Shown piece after piece: positions 7,382 through 15,216 of a stretch of DNA of 32,941 nt. The notes under the pieces are model-generated. The model worked only from the letters and a program-made list of their open reading frames with translations, had not been told where the DNA came from and did no database searches. The position numbers were made by a program, and so were the translations under genes. The DNA is from Pseudobutyrivibrio sp. UBA1225 (GTDB lineage Bacteria > Bacillota > Clostridia > Lachnospirales > Lachnospiraceae), in NCBI GenBank assembly GCA_002309345.1, contig DBWZ01000004.1, forward strand, positions 52,609 to 85,549, written 5' to 3'. The stretch's first letter is position 1. Every line of letters starts with the position of its first letter.

Positions 7382-7978
7382 TTAAATTGATCCCTTGGTC
7401 GTCATTGTTGAATCATTGAGACGAGGATCAATAGTAGTTGCTTCATCAAGAGCTTTTGCAAAAGCTTTGAACATAGCCTCGCACATGTGGTGTGAATTGC
7501 CTGGAGTCAAAACCTTGATGTGCAAATTCATAGCTGCTGAATAAGATATGGCATAGAAAAATTCTTTGACCATTTCGGTGTCCATATACCCAATCTTTTC
7601 AGTCGGAAATTCTGCTTCAAAGGATAGATATGGTCTGTTACATAAATCAACGGCAACTAAAACAAGTGTCTCATCCATAGGAAGTATGCAACTGCCATAG
7701 CGCTTCATTCCAAGCTTGCCTCCACAGGCTTTTTTGATGGCATTACCAAGGACGATTCCTGTGTCCTCGATTGTGTGGTGACAATCAACTTGAAGATCTC
7801 CTTTTATATCTGCAGAAAGATTAAACAATCCATGTCTGGTGAAGGCATCAATCATGTGATCGAAAAAACCAATTCCTGAATCGACGCGACAATCACCTGC
7901 TCCATCAATTGCAAAATCAATTGTAATATCTGTTTCTTTAGTTTTTCTAGCAACTCGTGCTCTACGTTCTTCTGCCAT
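7382..7978 (-). CDS. hisB: Imidazoleglycerol-phosphate dehydratase
   Basis: A 198-residue monofunctional HisB for the sixth step of histidine synthesis, dehydrating imidazoleglycerol phosphate to imidazoleacetol phosphate. The two manganese-binding repeats are clear: DCH67H68-TIE71D72 and H163H164-MCE167. The phosphatase domain of enteric HisB is absent, as normal in Firmicutes. The N-terminus MAEERRARVARKTKETDI is typical. GAGGG lies about ten bases upstream of the ATG. It is in the his operon between hisD (63 bases upstream) and hisIE (20 bases downstream). The wider gap from hisD holds a possible internal promoter. Confidence 0.97.
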   Translation of the reverse strand: MAEERRARVARKTKETDITIDFAIDGAGDCRVDSGIGFFDHMIDAFTRHGLFNLSADIKGDLQVDCHHTIEDTGIVLGNAIKKACGGKLGMKRYGSCILPMDETLVLVAVDLCNRPYLSFEAEFPTEKIGYMDTEMVKEFFYAISYSAAMNLHIKVLTPGNSHHMCEAMFKAFAKALDEATTIDPRLNDSTMTTKGSI

Positions 7979-8011
7979 AATATTTGCCCTCTGAAAAATT
8001 TCCCAGATGTT

Positions 8012-8020
8012 ATTATATCA
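8012..8020 (-). promoter_or_regulatory. Possible internal extended -10 promoter ahead of hisB
   Basis: In the 63-base gap between hisD and hisB the minus strand reads TGATATAAT, an extended -10 (TGn plus TATAAT). No good -35 lies 16-18 bases upstream. It could give low independent transcription of hisB and hisIE. Confidence 0.35.
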
Positions 8021-8041
8021 CATTTATTCTACTAATTCTTT

Positions 8042-9337
8042 TTAATTGTCATTTTCGAATCTAACCTTTATTGAGTTTGCGTGAGCTGTAAGCTGCTCAT
8101 TGTTTGCAAACTTGACAATGTCAGGATAAACTGCCTCAAGAGCTTCCTTTGAGTATGAAATAATACTAGATTTTTTTACGAAGTCATCAACTGAAAGTGG
8201 TGAGAAAAATCTAGCTGTGCCGTTGGTTGGAAGTACATGGTTTGGACCAGCAAAATAATCTCCAAGTGGCTCTGATGAATACTGCCCCAAGAACATTGCT
8301 CCAGCATTCTTTATATAAGTCATAGTCTCAAAAGGATTTGCTGTAACAATTTCAAGGTGCTCTGAAGCGATTGCGTTTACACAATCTATAGCATCATTCA
8401 TGTTGTCAGCAACAAGTAAATATCCAAAGTTATCAAGTGACTTTTGGATGATATCTTTTCTTGAAAGAATATTAACGAATCTTTCTATTTCTTTTTCAAC
8501 TTCATTTGCAAGCTTTTCTGATGTAGTAACAAGTATTGCCGATGCAAGCTCGTCGTGCTCAGCCTGAGAAAGCAAATCAGCTGCAACATAAGTAGGATTT
8601 GCGGTTTCATCAGCGAGAACTAAAATCTCAGAAGGTCCAGCAATTGAATCGATAGATACATATCCGAATACATTCTTTTTGGCTAAAGCAACAAAGATGT
8701 TTCCAGGGCCAACAATCTTATCAACCTTGGCGATAGATTCTGTACCAAAAGCTAGTGCTGCAATAGCCTGTGCTCCTCCGCATTTATAGATAACATCAAC
8801 ACCTGCTTCGTTGGCAGCAACAAGTGTACTTGGATTTACCTTGCCTTTCTTGTCACAAGGAGTTGTCATGTAAATACATCCGACACCTGCGACCTTGGCT
8901 GGCATAACATTCATAAGCACCGAAGAAGGATAAACAGCTTTGCCTCCTGGAACATATACACCGACCTTTTCAAGAGCTGATACCTTTTGTCCAAGGATGA
9001 TACCCTCTTCTGATGTGAACCAACTGTTTTGCTTTTGTTTAGCGTGGAAGCTTTCAATATTGACAAGAGACTTGCGGATAACATCTACGAGCTCGTCTGG
9101 AACTAGCTTGTAAGCCTCTTCTATTTCTGCTTTAGTGACAACGATGTTATCAGCATTAATATCTGCTCCATCGAATTTTTTAGTGTATTCAAATACAGCT
9201 TTGTCGCCGTTTTCACGAACGTTATTAACTATTTCATTGACAGTTGCTTCGTACTCAGTATATTGATTAGGGCTTCGCTTGAGCAAAGACTCTAAAATGT
9301 TATCTATAGTCTCACTTGTGAGTTTAAGCTTTCTCAT
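8042..9337 (-). CDS. hisD: Histidinol dehydrogenase
   Basis: A 431-residue protein, the usual HisD length, catalysing the last two steps from L-histidinol to L-histidine with NAD and zinc. Visible motifs: PGGKAVYPSSVLMNVMPAKVAGV, the LLSQAEHD segment with zinc-binding Gln and His, the ASEHLEI segment with the catalytic Glu-His pair, and DYFAGPNHVLPTNGTARF with a zinc-binding Asp. Its start overlaps the end of hisG by 14 bases, suggesting translational coupling. The hisB start follows 63 bases after the stop. Confidence 0.98.
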   Translation of the reverse strand: MRKLKLTSETIDNILESLLKRSPNQYTEYEATVNEIVNNVRENGDKAVFEYTKKFDGADINADNIVVTKAEIEEAYKLVPDELVDVIRKSLVNIESFHAKQKQNSWFTSEEGIILGQKVSALEKVGVYVPGGKAVYPSSVLMNVMPAKVAGVGCIYMTTPCDKKGKVNPSTLVAANEAGVDVIYKCGGAQAIAALAFGTESIAKVDKIVGPGNIFVALAKKNVFGYVSIDSIAGPSEILVLADETANPTYVAADLLSQAEHDELASAILVTTSEKLANEVEKEIERFVNILSRKDIIQKSLDNFGYLLVADNMNDAIDCVNAIASEHLEIVTANPFETMTYIKNAGAMFLGQYSSEPLGDYFAGPNHVLPTNGTARFFSPLSVDDFVKKSSIISYSKEALEAVYPDIVKFANNEQLTAHANSIKVRFENDN

Positions 9338-9980
9338 TTTCTAAAGCTCCCTTCAATTTTTCAATAAGGGCTGTAATTCTTTCGTATTCCATTTTCATAG
9401 AAACCTGATTTACAACCATTCTTGCTGAAAGAGGACATACCTCTTCTAATACAACTAAGCCGTTTTCTCTGAGAGTTGAACCAGTTTCAACAATATCAAC
9501 AATTACTTCTGACAAGCCAACGATTGGCGCAAGCTCAATAGAACCGTTCAGCTTGATGATTTCGACTGTCTGATTCTTGGTGTTGTAGAAATAATCCTTG
9601 GCTATTCTAGGATATTTGCTAGCTACACGGATAAGCTCGTGATGCTTGAGCAACTCTTCTGCTTCCTTTGGACCGCATACGCACATTCTGCACTTTCCAA
9701 AACCAAGGTCAAGAACCTCGTAGATGTTGCGGTTTTCTTCTAGGATTGTGTCCTCGCCGACTACACCTATATCTGCAGCGCCATACTCAACGTATGTAGG
9801 TACATCTGGTCCCTTTGCAAGGAAGAATCTAAGCTTTAATTCTTCGTTTGTGAAAATAAGCTTTCTTGTGTCGGGATCTTTCATCTCTTCGCATGTGATT
9901 CCGATGCTCTCAAGTAAAGCAAGTGTTTGTTTTGCAAGTCGTCCCTTTCCAAGGGCAAAAGTTAAATATCTATCACTCAT
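9324..9980 (-). CDS. hisG: ATP phosphoribosyltransferase, short form
   Basis: A 218-residue short-form HisG. It catalyses the first committed step of histidine synthesis, joining ATP and PRPP. Typical segments are YLTFALGKGRLAKQTLALLE, YVEYGAADIGVVGEDTI, LGFGKCRMCVCGP and IVDIVETGSTLRENGL, the last being the PRPP-binding region. The C-terminal regulatory domain of long HisG is absent, so activity and histidine feedback need the HisZ subunit, encoded immediately upstream with an eight-base overlap. Confidence 0.97.
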   Translation of the reverse strand: MSDRYLTFALGKGRLAKQTLALLESIGITCEEMKDPDTRKLIFTNEELKLRFFLAKGPDVPTYVEYGAADIGVVGEDTILEENRNIYEVLDLGFGKCRMCVCGPKEAEELLKHHELIRVASKYPRIAKDYFYNTKNQTVEIIKLNGSIELAPIVGLSEVIVDIVETGSTLRENGLVVLEEVCPLSARMVVNQVSMKMEYERITALIEKLKGALENEKA

Positions 9981-10965
9981 ACCATCTCTCCAATGCTAAC
10001 ATTAACTGGTCTACCGTAATTGCGAAGCCAATAGCTGGCTTGTCCTTGCCAAAGTGGCTAAGCAATGAATCGTATCTGCCACCCTTAACAAGTGGCTCTC
10101 CGATTCCATAAGAATAGCCTGTAAAAATAATCCCTGTATAATACTTGTACTCAGATATCATACCAAGCTCGAAGGAAATATACTCCATCACTCCGTTGTC
10201 ATTGAGTATTTTATATAGCTTTGTAAGATATTCTAGAGCATTATAAACTTTTGGATAAGACTTTGCTTTCTCCAAATATGATGACCATTCGCTAGGTGAA
10301 TTGAGAATCTTGGCTGTTAAATCTGTTAATTCAACAAGATTTTCATCAACACCTGCGTTAGCCAATAATTCTTTGGCTCCGTAGAAGTTTTTGTTGGACA
10401 TAAAAGAAATAAGCTTTTCTTCATCTGAATCAGAAAGCTTTGCCGCCTCAATAAGGCCTCTCACTACATCAATATGTCCTACGCCGATTTCAAACTCTTT
10501 AAGGCCAAGCTCCTTTAGAGCCTTTACAACAATAGTAAGAATCTCGGCATCACTTTCAACGGAACTAACGCCTATAAACTCACAGCCAGCCTGAGTACTT
10601 TCCTTGAGGTGCCCTTGAAGACTGTGATAATTGATAAACACATTGCCCTCATATGAAAGCTTAACTGGTGCATCAGTATCAGAAAAATACATAGCTGCAG
10701 CTCTCGCCACAGATGGTGTGATATCTGGACGAAGCACAAGTGTATTGCCATCTCTATCGAAGAACTTGAACATTTCATTGGATTTGCAAGATCCAACCTC
10801 TTTAGAAAATGTATCGAAATACTCGAATGTAGGTGTTGAAATTGGACTATAACCAAATCCCTTAAAACACTTTCTAAGATTATGTAATGCATCAAGACGA
10901 CGCTCGTACTCGCTATTATAAATATCACGAACTCCCTCTGGAGTATGTAAAGTTAGGTTTTTCAT
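9973..10965 (-). CDS. hisZ: ATP phosphoribosyltransferase regulatory subunit
   Basis: A 330-residue HisZ, a histidyl-tRNA synthetase paralogue that activates short-form HisG. It shows GVRDIYNSEYERRLDAL near the N-terminus, the class II motif 2 region (FKFFDRDGNTLVLRPDIT-SVARAAA) and a late GGRYDSLLSHFGKDKPAIGFAI segment. At 330 residues it lacks the anticodon-binding domain of true HisS, and it sits next to short hisG, so HisZ is preferred over HisS. The ATG follows AAAGGAG. It is the first gene of the his operon, with a consensus promoter about 50 bases upstream. Confidence 0.95.
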   Translation of the reverse strand: MKNLTLHTPEGVRDIYNSEYERRLDALHNLRKCFKGFGYSPISTPTFEYFDTFSKEVGSCKSNEMFKFFDRDGNTLVLRPDITPSVARAAAMYFSDTDAPVKLSYEGNVFINYHSLQGHLKESTQAGCEFIGVSSVESDAEILTIVVKALKELGLKEFEIGVGHIDVVRGLIEAAKLSDSDEEKLISFMSNKNFYGAKELLANAGVDENLVELTDLTAKILNSPSEWSSYLEKAKSYPKVYNALEYLTKLYKILNDNGVMEYISFELGMISEYKYYTGIIFTGYSYGIGEPLVKGGRYDSLLSHFGKDKPAIGFAITVDQLMLALERWYE

Positions 10966-10985
10966 AATGACTCCTTTGCATAGTT

Positions 10986-11013
10986 CACTTTAGTCTGCTA
11001 ACGTAATAAAGTG
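10986..11013. promoter_or_regulatory. Inverted repeat at the start of the his transcript (candidate operator)
   Basis: CACTTTA (10986-10992) and TAAAGTG (11007-11013) form a perfect seven-base inverted repeat separated by 14 bases. It abuts the -10 box and spans the predicted start near 11007, the usual place for a repressor operator. It could equally fold as a short 5' hairpin in the mRNA. No T-box leader is seen; the leader is only about 40 bases, too short for one. Confidence 0.4.
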
Positions 11014-11042
11014 ATTATAACTGATAAAAGCCCCGAAGTCAA
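11014..11042 (-). promoter_or_regulatory. Sigma-A promoter of the his operon
   Basis: Minus strand: -35 TTGACT (11037-11042), 17-base spacer, -10 TATAAT (11014-11019). The predicted start near 11007 is about 42 bases ahead of the hisZ ATG. The -35 box begins four bases after the recU stop codon. Confidence 0.8.
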
Positions 11043-11066
11043 CATTCTAGGTTTCATCGCGGCTTT
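11027..11066 (-). terminator. Candidate recU terminator overlapping the his promoter
   Basis: Minus strand AAAGCC (in the recU 3' end) pairs with GGCTTT (in the his promoter spacer), extended by CGA/TCG after one mismatch, then TTTTAT. The loop is about 20 bases. The hairpin shares DNA with the his -35 region. Moderate to weak stem, so this is a candidate only. Confidence 0.4.
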
Positions 11067-11586
11067 GCAGATCAATATTTATCATATCAAGATATGGAAC
11101 AAGCAGATTTGGTTTTGTAGAAAAGAAATAGTTTTCATCTAATTCTTCTATTCTAAAACTTTTGCGTCCGCCTTCTATCATTCTATCCCAAAAGCTTTTA
11201 AGTTTATTGTATGTAAGATAATAATAAACGTCTCGCTCACTGAAAAATATCAATATAAATGCCAGTCCATCCTGTTTCTCCCACTGCCCCATGAATTCAA
11301 TTTGGTGTGGATGAATGTTTTGAAGAGGAAAAGTATCTTTATTACACTCTTTCGCGTCAAAACATACAGGAATTCCTTGGATTGCACCGACATAATCTAC
11401 AGTAGATTTCTGGTCAAAATATGCAAGAGTGATATGCCCCTTTTTACTATCCATCTCTATGGGCGTGATTGGTGTAGGAATCTTTTGGATAAGTGCTAAT
11501 CCATTTTCCTGATATACATCGTTTGTTTTATTAATAAATTCTTCGAATGTAGAACCTCTAAGGCCTCTTGATTTAAAAGTAGACAT
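11047..11586 (-). CDS. recU: Holliday junction resolvase RecU
   Basis: A 179-residue RecU nuclease that cuts Holliday junctions during recombination and chromosome segregation in Firmicutes. Signature segments: GSTFEEFINKTNDVYQENG, ALIQKIPTPI, the metal-binding S-T-V-D64-Y-VG and F-D77-A-K79-E80, and HPHQIEFMGQW. I start at the ATG at 11584-11586 (MSTFKSRG), with GGGGGAG just upstream. A TTG at 11631 would add 15 residues inside the upstream gene and has no better binding site. It overlaps the RluA-type gene by 14 bases. In Bacillus recU pairs with a class A PBP gene, which is not the case here. Confidence 0.93.
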   Translation of the reverse strand: MSTFKSRGLRGSTFEEFINKTNDVYQENGLALIQKIPTPITPIEMDSKKGHITLAYFDQKSTVDYVGAIQGIPVCFDAKECNKDTFPLQNIHPHQIEFMGQWEKQDGLAFILIFFSERDVYYYLTYNKLKSFWDRMIEGGRKSFRIEELDENYFFSTKPNLLVPYLDMINIDLQSRDET

Positions 11587-12511
11587 TAAACTCCCCCGGC
11601 TCCTTTGCTTCGTATTTGCGATGATCTTCAAACTCTATAGAGTAAGCATGCAACAATTGAGTTTGTGCTTTAAGCTTTTTATTTAATGCAATATTACCAT
11701 ATTTCATATCTCCTAGGATAGGATGACCTATACTTGCAAGATGTGCTCTGATTTGATGTGTGCGTCCCGTAATTAAATGTATCTCTAGTAACGTTAAATC
11801 ATTTTCCAATTGTTTTAGGGGACGATAGGTCGTTTTAATCGCCTTAGAATCCTCTGCTGATTTGGTTTTAGAAATTGTCACCTTATTTGTAGCTTCATCC
11901 TTTGATAAGTAACCCTCAATTTCACAAGGCTTGTCAATTCTACCTATTACAATTGCATGATAAAGCTTGATACAGCTGCGTTCCTTTAAAGCTTTTGCTA
12001 GGCTCTGGCTTGTAGGAAGATTCTTTGCAAATAAAACTATACCTGAAGTATTTCTGTCTAGTCTATTGCAAATACTAGGATGAAAATGCTTAAAATCATC
12101 TTCTGACAATTGATTTGTTTTAATCATATAGGACAAAGCAATTTCGTTTATAGAAACGTCGTCATCGGAATCCTTTTGAGATTTGATACCGGATGGCTTG
12201 TTGATGATAATCATATTGCCATCCTCAAATACAATATCTATATTAGAATCCAAAGATTTTAGCTTATTGAAAAGTGGATTGGTATTTCCAATTCCAGCCA
12301 TCTTGTCATAAGTTTCATCTGAAAACCAAATTTTGACGACATCACCGGTATTCAATTTTTCAGAGCCGTCAGCCTTTTTATCATTTAAGGTGATGTTTTT
12401 CTTGCGAAGCATCTTATAAATAAAAGATGAGGATGCCTCAGTAAGAACTCTCTTTAAATATTTATCAAAACGCTGATTGCTATCGTCTTTGCGAATTTGA
12501 AACTCTTTCAT
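11573..12511 (-). CDS. RluA-family pseudouridine synthase with S4 domain
   Basis: A 312-residue protein. Residues 1-60 form an S4 RNA-binding domain (RFDKYLKRVL, SFIYKMLRKKNITLNDKKADGSEKL split over two motifs). The catalytic domain has FEDGNMIIINKPSGI, then CNRLD152RNTSGIVLFAK with the catalytic Asp152, and ITGRTHQIRAHLASIGHPILGD. This is the RluC/RluD group, which converts uridine to pseudouridine in 23S rRNA; the exact site cannot be read from sequence. The HRLD motif of many members is NRLD here. No strong Shine-Dalgarno sequence is seen before the ATG. It overlaps recU by 14 bases. Confidence 0.92.
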   Translation of the reverse strand: MKEFQIRKDDSNQRFDKYLKRVLTEASSSFIYKMLRKKNITLNDKKADGSEKLNTGDVVKIWFSDETYDKMAGIGNTNPLFNKLKSLDSNIDIVFEDGNMIIINKPSGIKSQKDSDDDVSINEIALSYMIKTNQLSEDDFKHFHPSICNRLDRNTSGIVLFAKNLPTSQSLAKALKERSCIKLYHAIVIGRIDKPCEIEGYLSKDEATNKVTISKTKSAEDSKAIKTTYRPLKQLENDLTLLEIHLITGRTHQIRAHLASIGHPILGDMKYGNIALNKKLKAQTQLLHAYSIEFEDHRKYEAKEPGEFNVYF

Positions 12512-12554
12512 AAATTATATTATACCGTCTCACATAAATTTATAATTAATTACT

Positions 12555-13352
12555 TTAAAAATCATCATTTATTTCAACTACATCAATTATCTCAGAAGAT
12601 AAAATATCACGTCTAACAATTTCATCAATTGCAATTGGATATTTCTTTCCCCATAAAATATTTGACAACTCGCAGATTAAAAGAATATATATATCAGAGT
12701 CATAATCATCCAGTTCTGATATTTTTAAACAAAAATCAACTCTATATGGATGACCGATTTTTTTTAATCTATCAAATAGTTTGATGTCATTTTCAAATGC
12801 ATCTTTTGCTAGTTCTCCCCCTACAATATTACAATAGAGACTAGCATGTATGTCTAAAGAAGAAGTAGTGAAATTAACATCATGTCCAGGTGCAAATAAC
12901 TCATCATATTTATTGTCATATATATTCTTGAGTTTATATAATGCATGATTAATTTCTGCTGTAGAAAGTTTACACTTTATCAAAGTATTTCTAATATGAA
13001 CACTATAATTTTCCCATGTATTACATTTAAGACCATTTTTTCGAACAGTATTCCTGTTTAACAGTCGAGTAAAATGATGACAAAGAATGTTTTCTTCTTT
13101 AGCTAAAGAAGAAAATTTTGCGTAAATTTCTGTATCATAAGGATTTATATATCGTCTCAAAACGCTCCTTGCTTGGTCAAAAAAATTTACTTCATTAGCA
13201 TCAACATTAACTCTTTTCTTTAAATTTAATTCATCACATATTTTTAAAGCTTCTTCGTATAAATTAGTTGGCCATGTATTCCATTCATCAGTATTAATCA
13301 TATTTTGTTTTCTATGTGTTATTTTAGATAGTAAACAATTAATTGTACGCAT
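12555..13352 (-). CDS. Unknown accessory protein with HHFTRL/GGE motifs
   Basis: I do not recognise this 265-residue protein with certainty. The segment H92-H93-F-T95-R96-L followed by NGLKC, then GG-E (178-180) and LKKIGHPYRVDF (196-207), recalls a loosely known group of uncharacterised bacterial proteins with an HxTRL...GL...GGE...IG.P pattern. That resemblance is from memory and gives no function. There are no membrane segments. The DNA is more AT-rich than its neighbours, with many ATA and AAA codons, and the gene stands alone after the terminator near 13.4 kb, which fits recent acquisition. I keep the ATG at 13352 because GAGGT lies seven bases upstream; the next ATG (13301) has no binding site. 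Confidence 0.75.
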   Translation of the reverse strand: MRTINCLLSKITHRKQNMINTDEWNTWPTNLYEEALKICDELNLKKRVNVDANEVNFFDQARSVLRRYINPYDTEIYAKFSSLAKEENILCHHFTRLLNRNTVRKNGLKCNTWENYSVHIRNTLIKCKLSTAEINHALYKLKNIYDNKYDELFAPGHDVNFTTSSLDIHASLYCNIVGGELAKDAFENDIKLFDRLKKIGHPYRVDFCLKISELDDYDSDIYILLICELSNILWGKKYPIAIDEIVRRDILSSEIIDVVEINDDF

Positions 13353-13384
13353 GTTAATACCTCAATATTATATTCATACAATAA

Positions 13385-13442
13385 TAATGAAAAAGCCAAC
13401 TTCAAACACACAACAAATGTCTATGTGCTAATAAAGTTGGCT
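13385..13442 (-). terminator. Intrinsic terminator of the yicC-coaD operon
   Basis: Minus strand AGCCAACTT (13434-13442) pairs perfectly with AAGTTGGCT (13394-13402), followed by TTTTC. The loop of 31 bases can form an inner CACA/TGTG stem. It begins 29 bases after the stop codon of the coiled-coil gene, closing the ten-gene transcript. Confidence 0.7.
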
Positions 13443-13470
13443 AATTAGCTTATTATTCGTATATACGATA

Positions 13471-14166
13471 CTATTCTTTGTTAAAGAATTGCTCTGGAAT
13501 ATCAAGTGCAGGAGTTTCCTCTTCATCTGCAGTAGGTCTAACCGCGCTTGATACATTGTTAACGGCTGGCGCTGCACTTGCTTCTACAGATGCAGCTTGA
13601 ACATTATTGCCATCGTCCAACGTCTCTGGTACAAGTGAGGCTCTATTAGCATCAACTGTATCAAGATATGTCTGCATTGTAGCCAGGAATGTATCTGTAC
13701 GATTTCTAGTAGTCTCGATAGAGTTAGCTAATATTGTTTGAATGTTTGCAAGAAGCTCATCCGTATATGCGATAGCGCCCATTCTGATGTTGTTGGCATC
13801 TTCAGTAGCTCTATCAATTTTTTCTTGAGCGTTTTTTTGTGCAATAAGAATTACTTCATTAGCCTGAGCATAAGCCTGTTGCATAATTTGATGCTCAGAA
13901 ACAAGCTCGTTTGTCTGAACCTGTGCTTGACTAATAATATCGTCGGCCTTTGCTTTAGCATCAGCTAAAATCTGCTCACGATTTGCAATCATTCTCTGGT
14001 ATTTTCTAATCTCGTCAGGAGTTTTAGTTCTAAGCTCCTGTAACAACGATTCAAGCTCGTCTTTATTAACAACTATTTTGTTAGTGGAAAAAGCCGATGG
14101 CTTACAATCATCAATATAAGCTTCAATCTCGTCGATAATGTCTTCAATTTTGCTTGTGTTTGCCAT
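13471..14166 (-). CDS. Coiled-coil protein (DivIVA/V-ATPase subunit H-like)
   Basis: A 231-residue protein. Residues about 50-160 are a long Ala/Gln/Glu-rich helical region with coiled-coil character (YQRMIANREQILADAKAKAD, then IIAQ-type repeats to residue 150). The C-terminal 55 residues are low complexity (Ala, Val, Ser, Thr, Glu) and end LDIPEQFFNKE, a short conserved-looking tail. There is no signal peptide. The helical core resembles ATP-synthase b/H-type stalk and DivIVA-like proteins, which is a structural likeness and not proof of function. It lies five bases after coaD, and similar genes follow coaD in other Lachnospiraceae as I recall. Last gene of the yicC operon. Confidence 0.8.
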   Translation of the reverse strand: MANTSKIEDIIDEIEAYIDDCKPSAFSTNKIVVNKDELESLLQELRTKTPDEIRKYQRMIANREQILADAKAKADDIISQAQVQTNELVSEHQIMQQAYAQANEVILIAQKNAQEKIDRATEDANNIRMGAIAYTDELLANIQTILANSIETTRNRTDTFLATMQTYLDTVDANRASLVPETLDDGNNVQAASVEASAAPAVNNVSSAVRPTADEEETPALDIPEQFFNKE

Positions 14167-14171
14167 TATTT

Positions 14172-14660
14172 TTACTTCTCCTTGCTATTAAATTTGGCTT
14201 CTATAAGAGGTATAACCTGAGGTGGAACAAATAGGCTGATATCTCCGCCATAGGACGCAAATTCCTTTGCGACTGTTGAACTCAAATAAGAATATTTTAA
14301 CGATGTAGTCATAAATAAAGTTTCAAGTTCTGGATATTGAACTTTGTTTGACTGAGCCAACTGGATTTCGTTTTCAAAATCCGTAACCGCTCGTAAGCCT
14401 CTGATTATGACTTGAGCATCAATTTTTTTCGCAAAATCAACTAATAAACCTTCAAAACATCTAACCTTGACGTTATCTAAATTTTCAGTCAATTCCTTTA
14501 TCATACTAACACGTTCATCAATGGAAAACAACGGATTTTTTTGCTTGTTATTGAGAACGCCAATAATAAGTTCATCACATAATTTGCTTGCTCTTTTAAT
14601 TATATCCAAATGTCCAAAAGTAATTGGGTCAAAACTTCCAGGATAAATTGCTCTTTTCAT
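14172..14660 (-). CDS. coaD: Phosphopantetheine adenylyltransferase
   Basis: A 162-residue PPAT, catalysing the fourth step of coenzyme A synthesis: 4'-phosphopantetheine plus ATP to dephospho-CoA. Nucleotidyltransferase motifs are present: YPGSFDPITFGH17 with the T-x-G-H signature, RGLRAVTDFENEIQ, and SYLSSTVAKEFASYGGD, matching the ISSTxVRE region. Family length is normal. One base separates it from rsmD, the standard rsmD-coaD arrangement, so the genes are translated in series. Confidence 0.97.
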   Translation of the reverse strand: MKRAIYPGSFDPITFGHLDIIKRASKLCDELIIGVLNNKQKNPLFSIDERVSMIKELTENLDNVKVRCFEGLLVDFAKKIDAQVIIRGLRAVTDFENEIQLAQSNKVQYPELETLFMTTSLKYSYLSSTVAKEFASYGGDISLFVPPQVIPLIEAKFNSKEK

Positions 14661-14661
14661 T

Positions 14662-15213
14662 TTACGCCTTCTTTAAAAATATATGTTTATTAGTTTTATA
14701 TAGCTTTGATTTGATTATTTCGTATCCTAAATCTATAACATAATCAAAATCTGTTTCTAAGGATGCCTCTACTATGATTAATGTGTCCTCAGATATAAAA
14801 TCTGATTTAGCTAATGCTTCTAAAACTTGTTTTTCAATTGATTTGTTGTATGGTGGATCCATAAAAACAATATCAAAAGAAGCGTGTCCGCTAAGCTTGT
14901 GAAGGGCTGAATAAACATCCTCCTTATATAGCTTGCCAATATCAAGAAATTTAGCTTTAGAAAGATTTTTTTCTATACAAGAAATGGCCCTCTTGTCCTT
15001 TTCAATGAAAATAGCCTCTCTAGCCCCTCGACTCAAAGCTTCTATTCCTATTTGACCGCTACCAGAAAATAAATCTAAAAAATAGCTATCATAAACATCT
15101 GGTGCAATCATATTGAACAAGGTCTCTTTTATTCTGTCTGAAGTAGGTCGAGTATCCAATCCATCTGGCGTTTCTAGATTCATGCCTCGCTTACTTCCTG
15201 AAATAATCCTCAA
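14662..15213 (-). CDS. rsmD: 16S rRNA (guanine-966-N2)-methyltransferase RsmD
   Basis: A 183-residue methyltransferase starting MRIISGSKRGMNLETPDG, the RsmD signature, with TRPTSDRIKETLFN. SAM-binding motif: LDLFSGSGQIGIEALSRG (residues 47-64). Catalytic motif: D119-P-P-Y122. RsmD methylates G966 of 16S rRNA at N2. It lies between cinA (three bases) and coaD (one base). I see nothing unusual in length or composition. Confidence 0.96.
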   Translation of the reverse strand: MRIISGSKRGMNLETPDGLDTRPTSDRIKETLFNMIAPDVYDSYFLDLFSGSGQIGIEALSRGAREAIFIEKDKRAISCIEKNLSKAKFLDIGKLYKEDVYSALHKLSGHASFDIVFMDPPYNKSIEKQVLEALAKSDFISEDTLIIVEASLETDFDYVIDLGYEIIKSKLYKTNKHIFLKKA

Positions 15214-15216
15214 TAT

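Noticed and set aside
11587..11631. TTG start for RecU 15 codons upstream
   Set aside because: It lies in the RluA-type gene, and the ATG at 11586 has GGGGGAG just before it.
12512..12554. TATAAT directly before the RluA-type gene as a leaderless promoter
   Set aside because: No usable -35 and the start would fall on the ATG; AT-rich chance is as likely.
13353..13380. TATAAT just before the unknown gene at 12555-13352
   Set aside because: It would place the transcript start in the ribosome binding site and has no -35.
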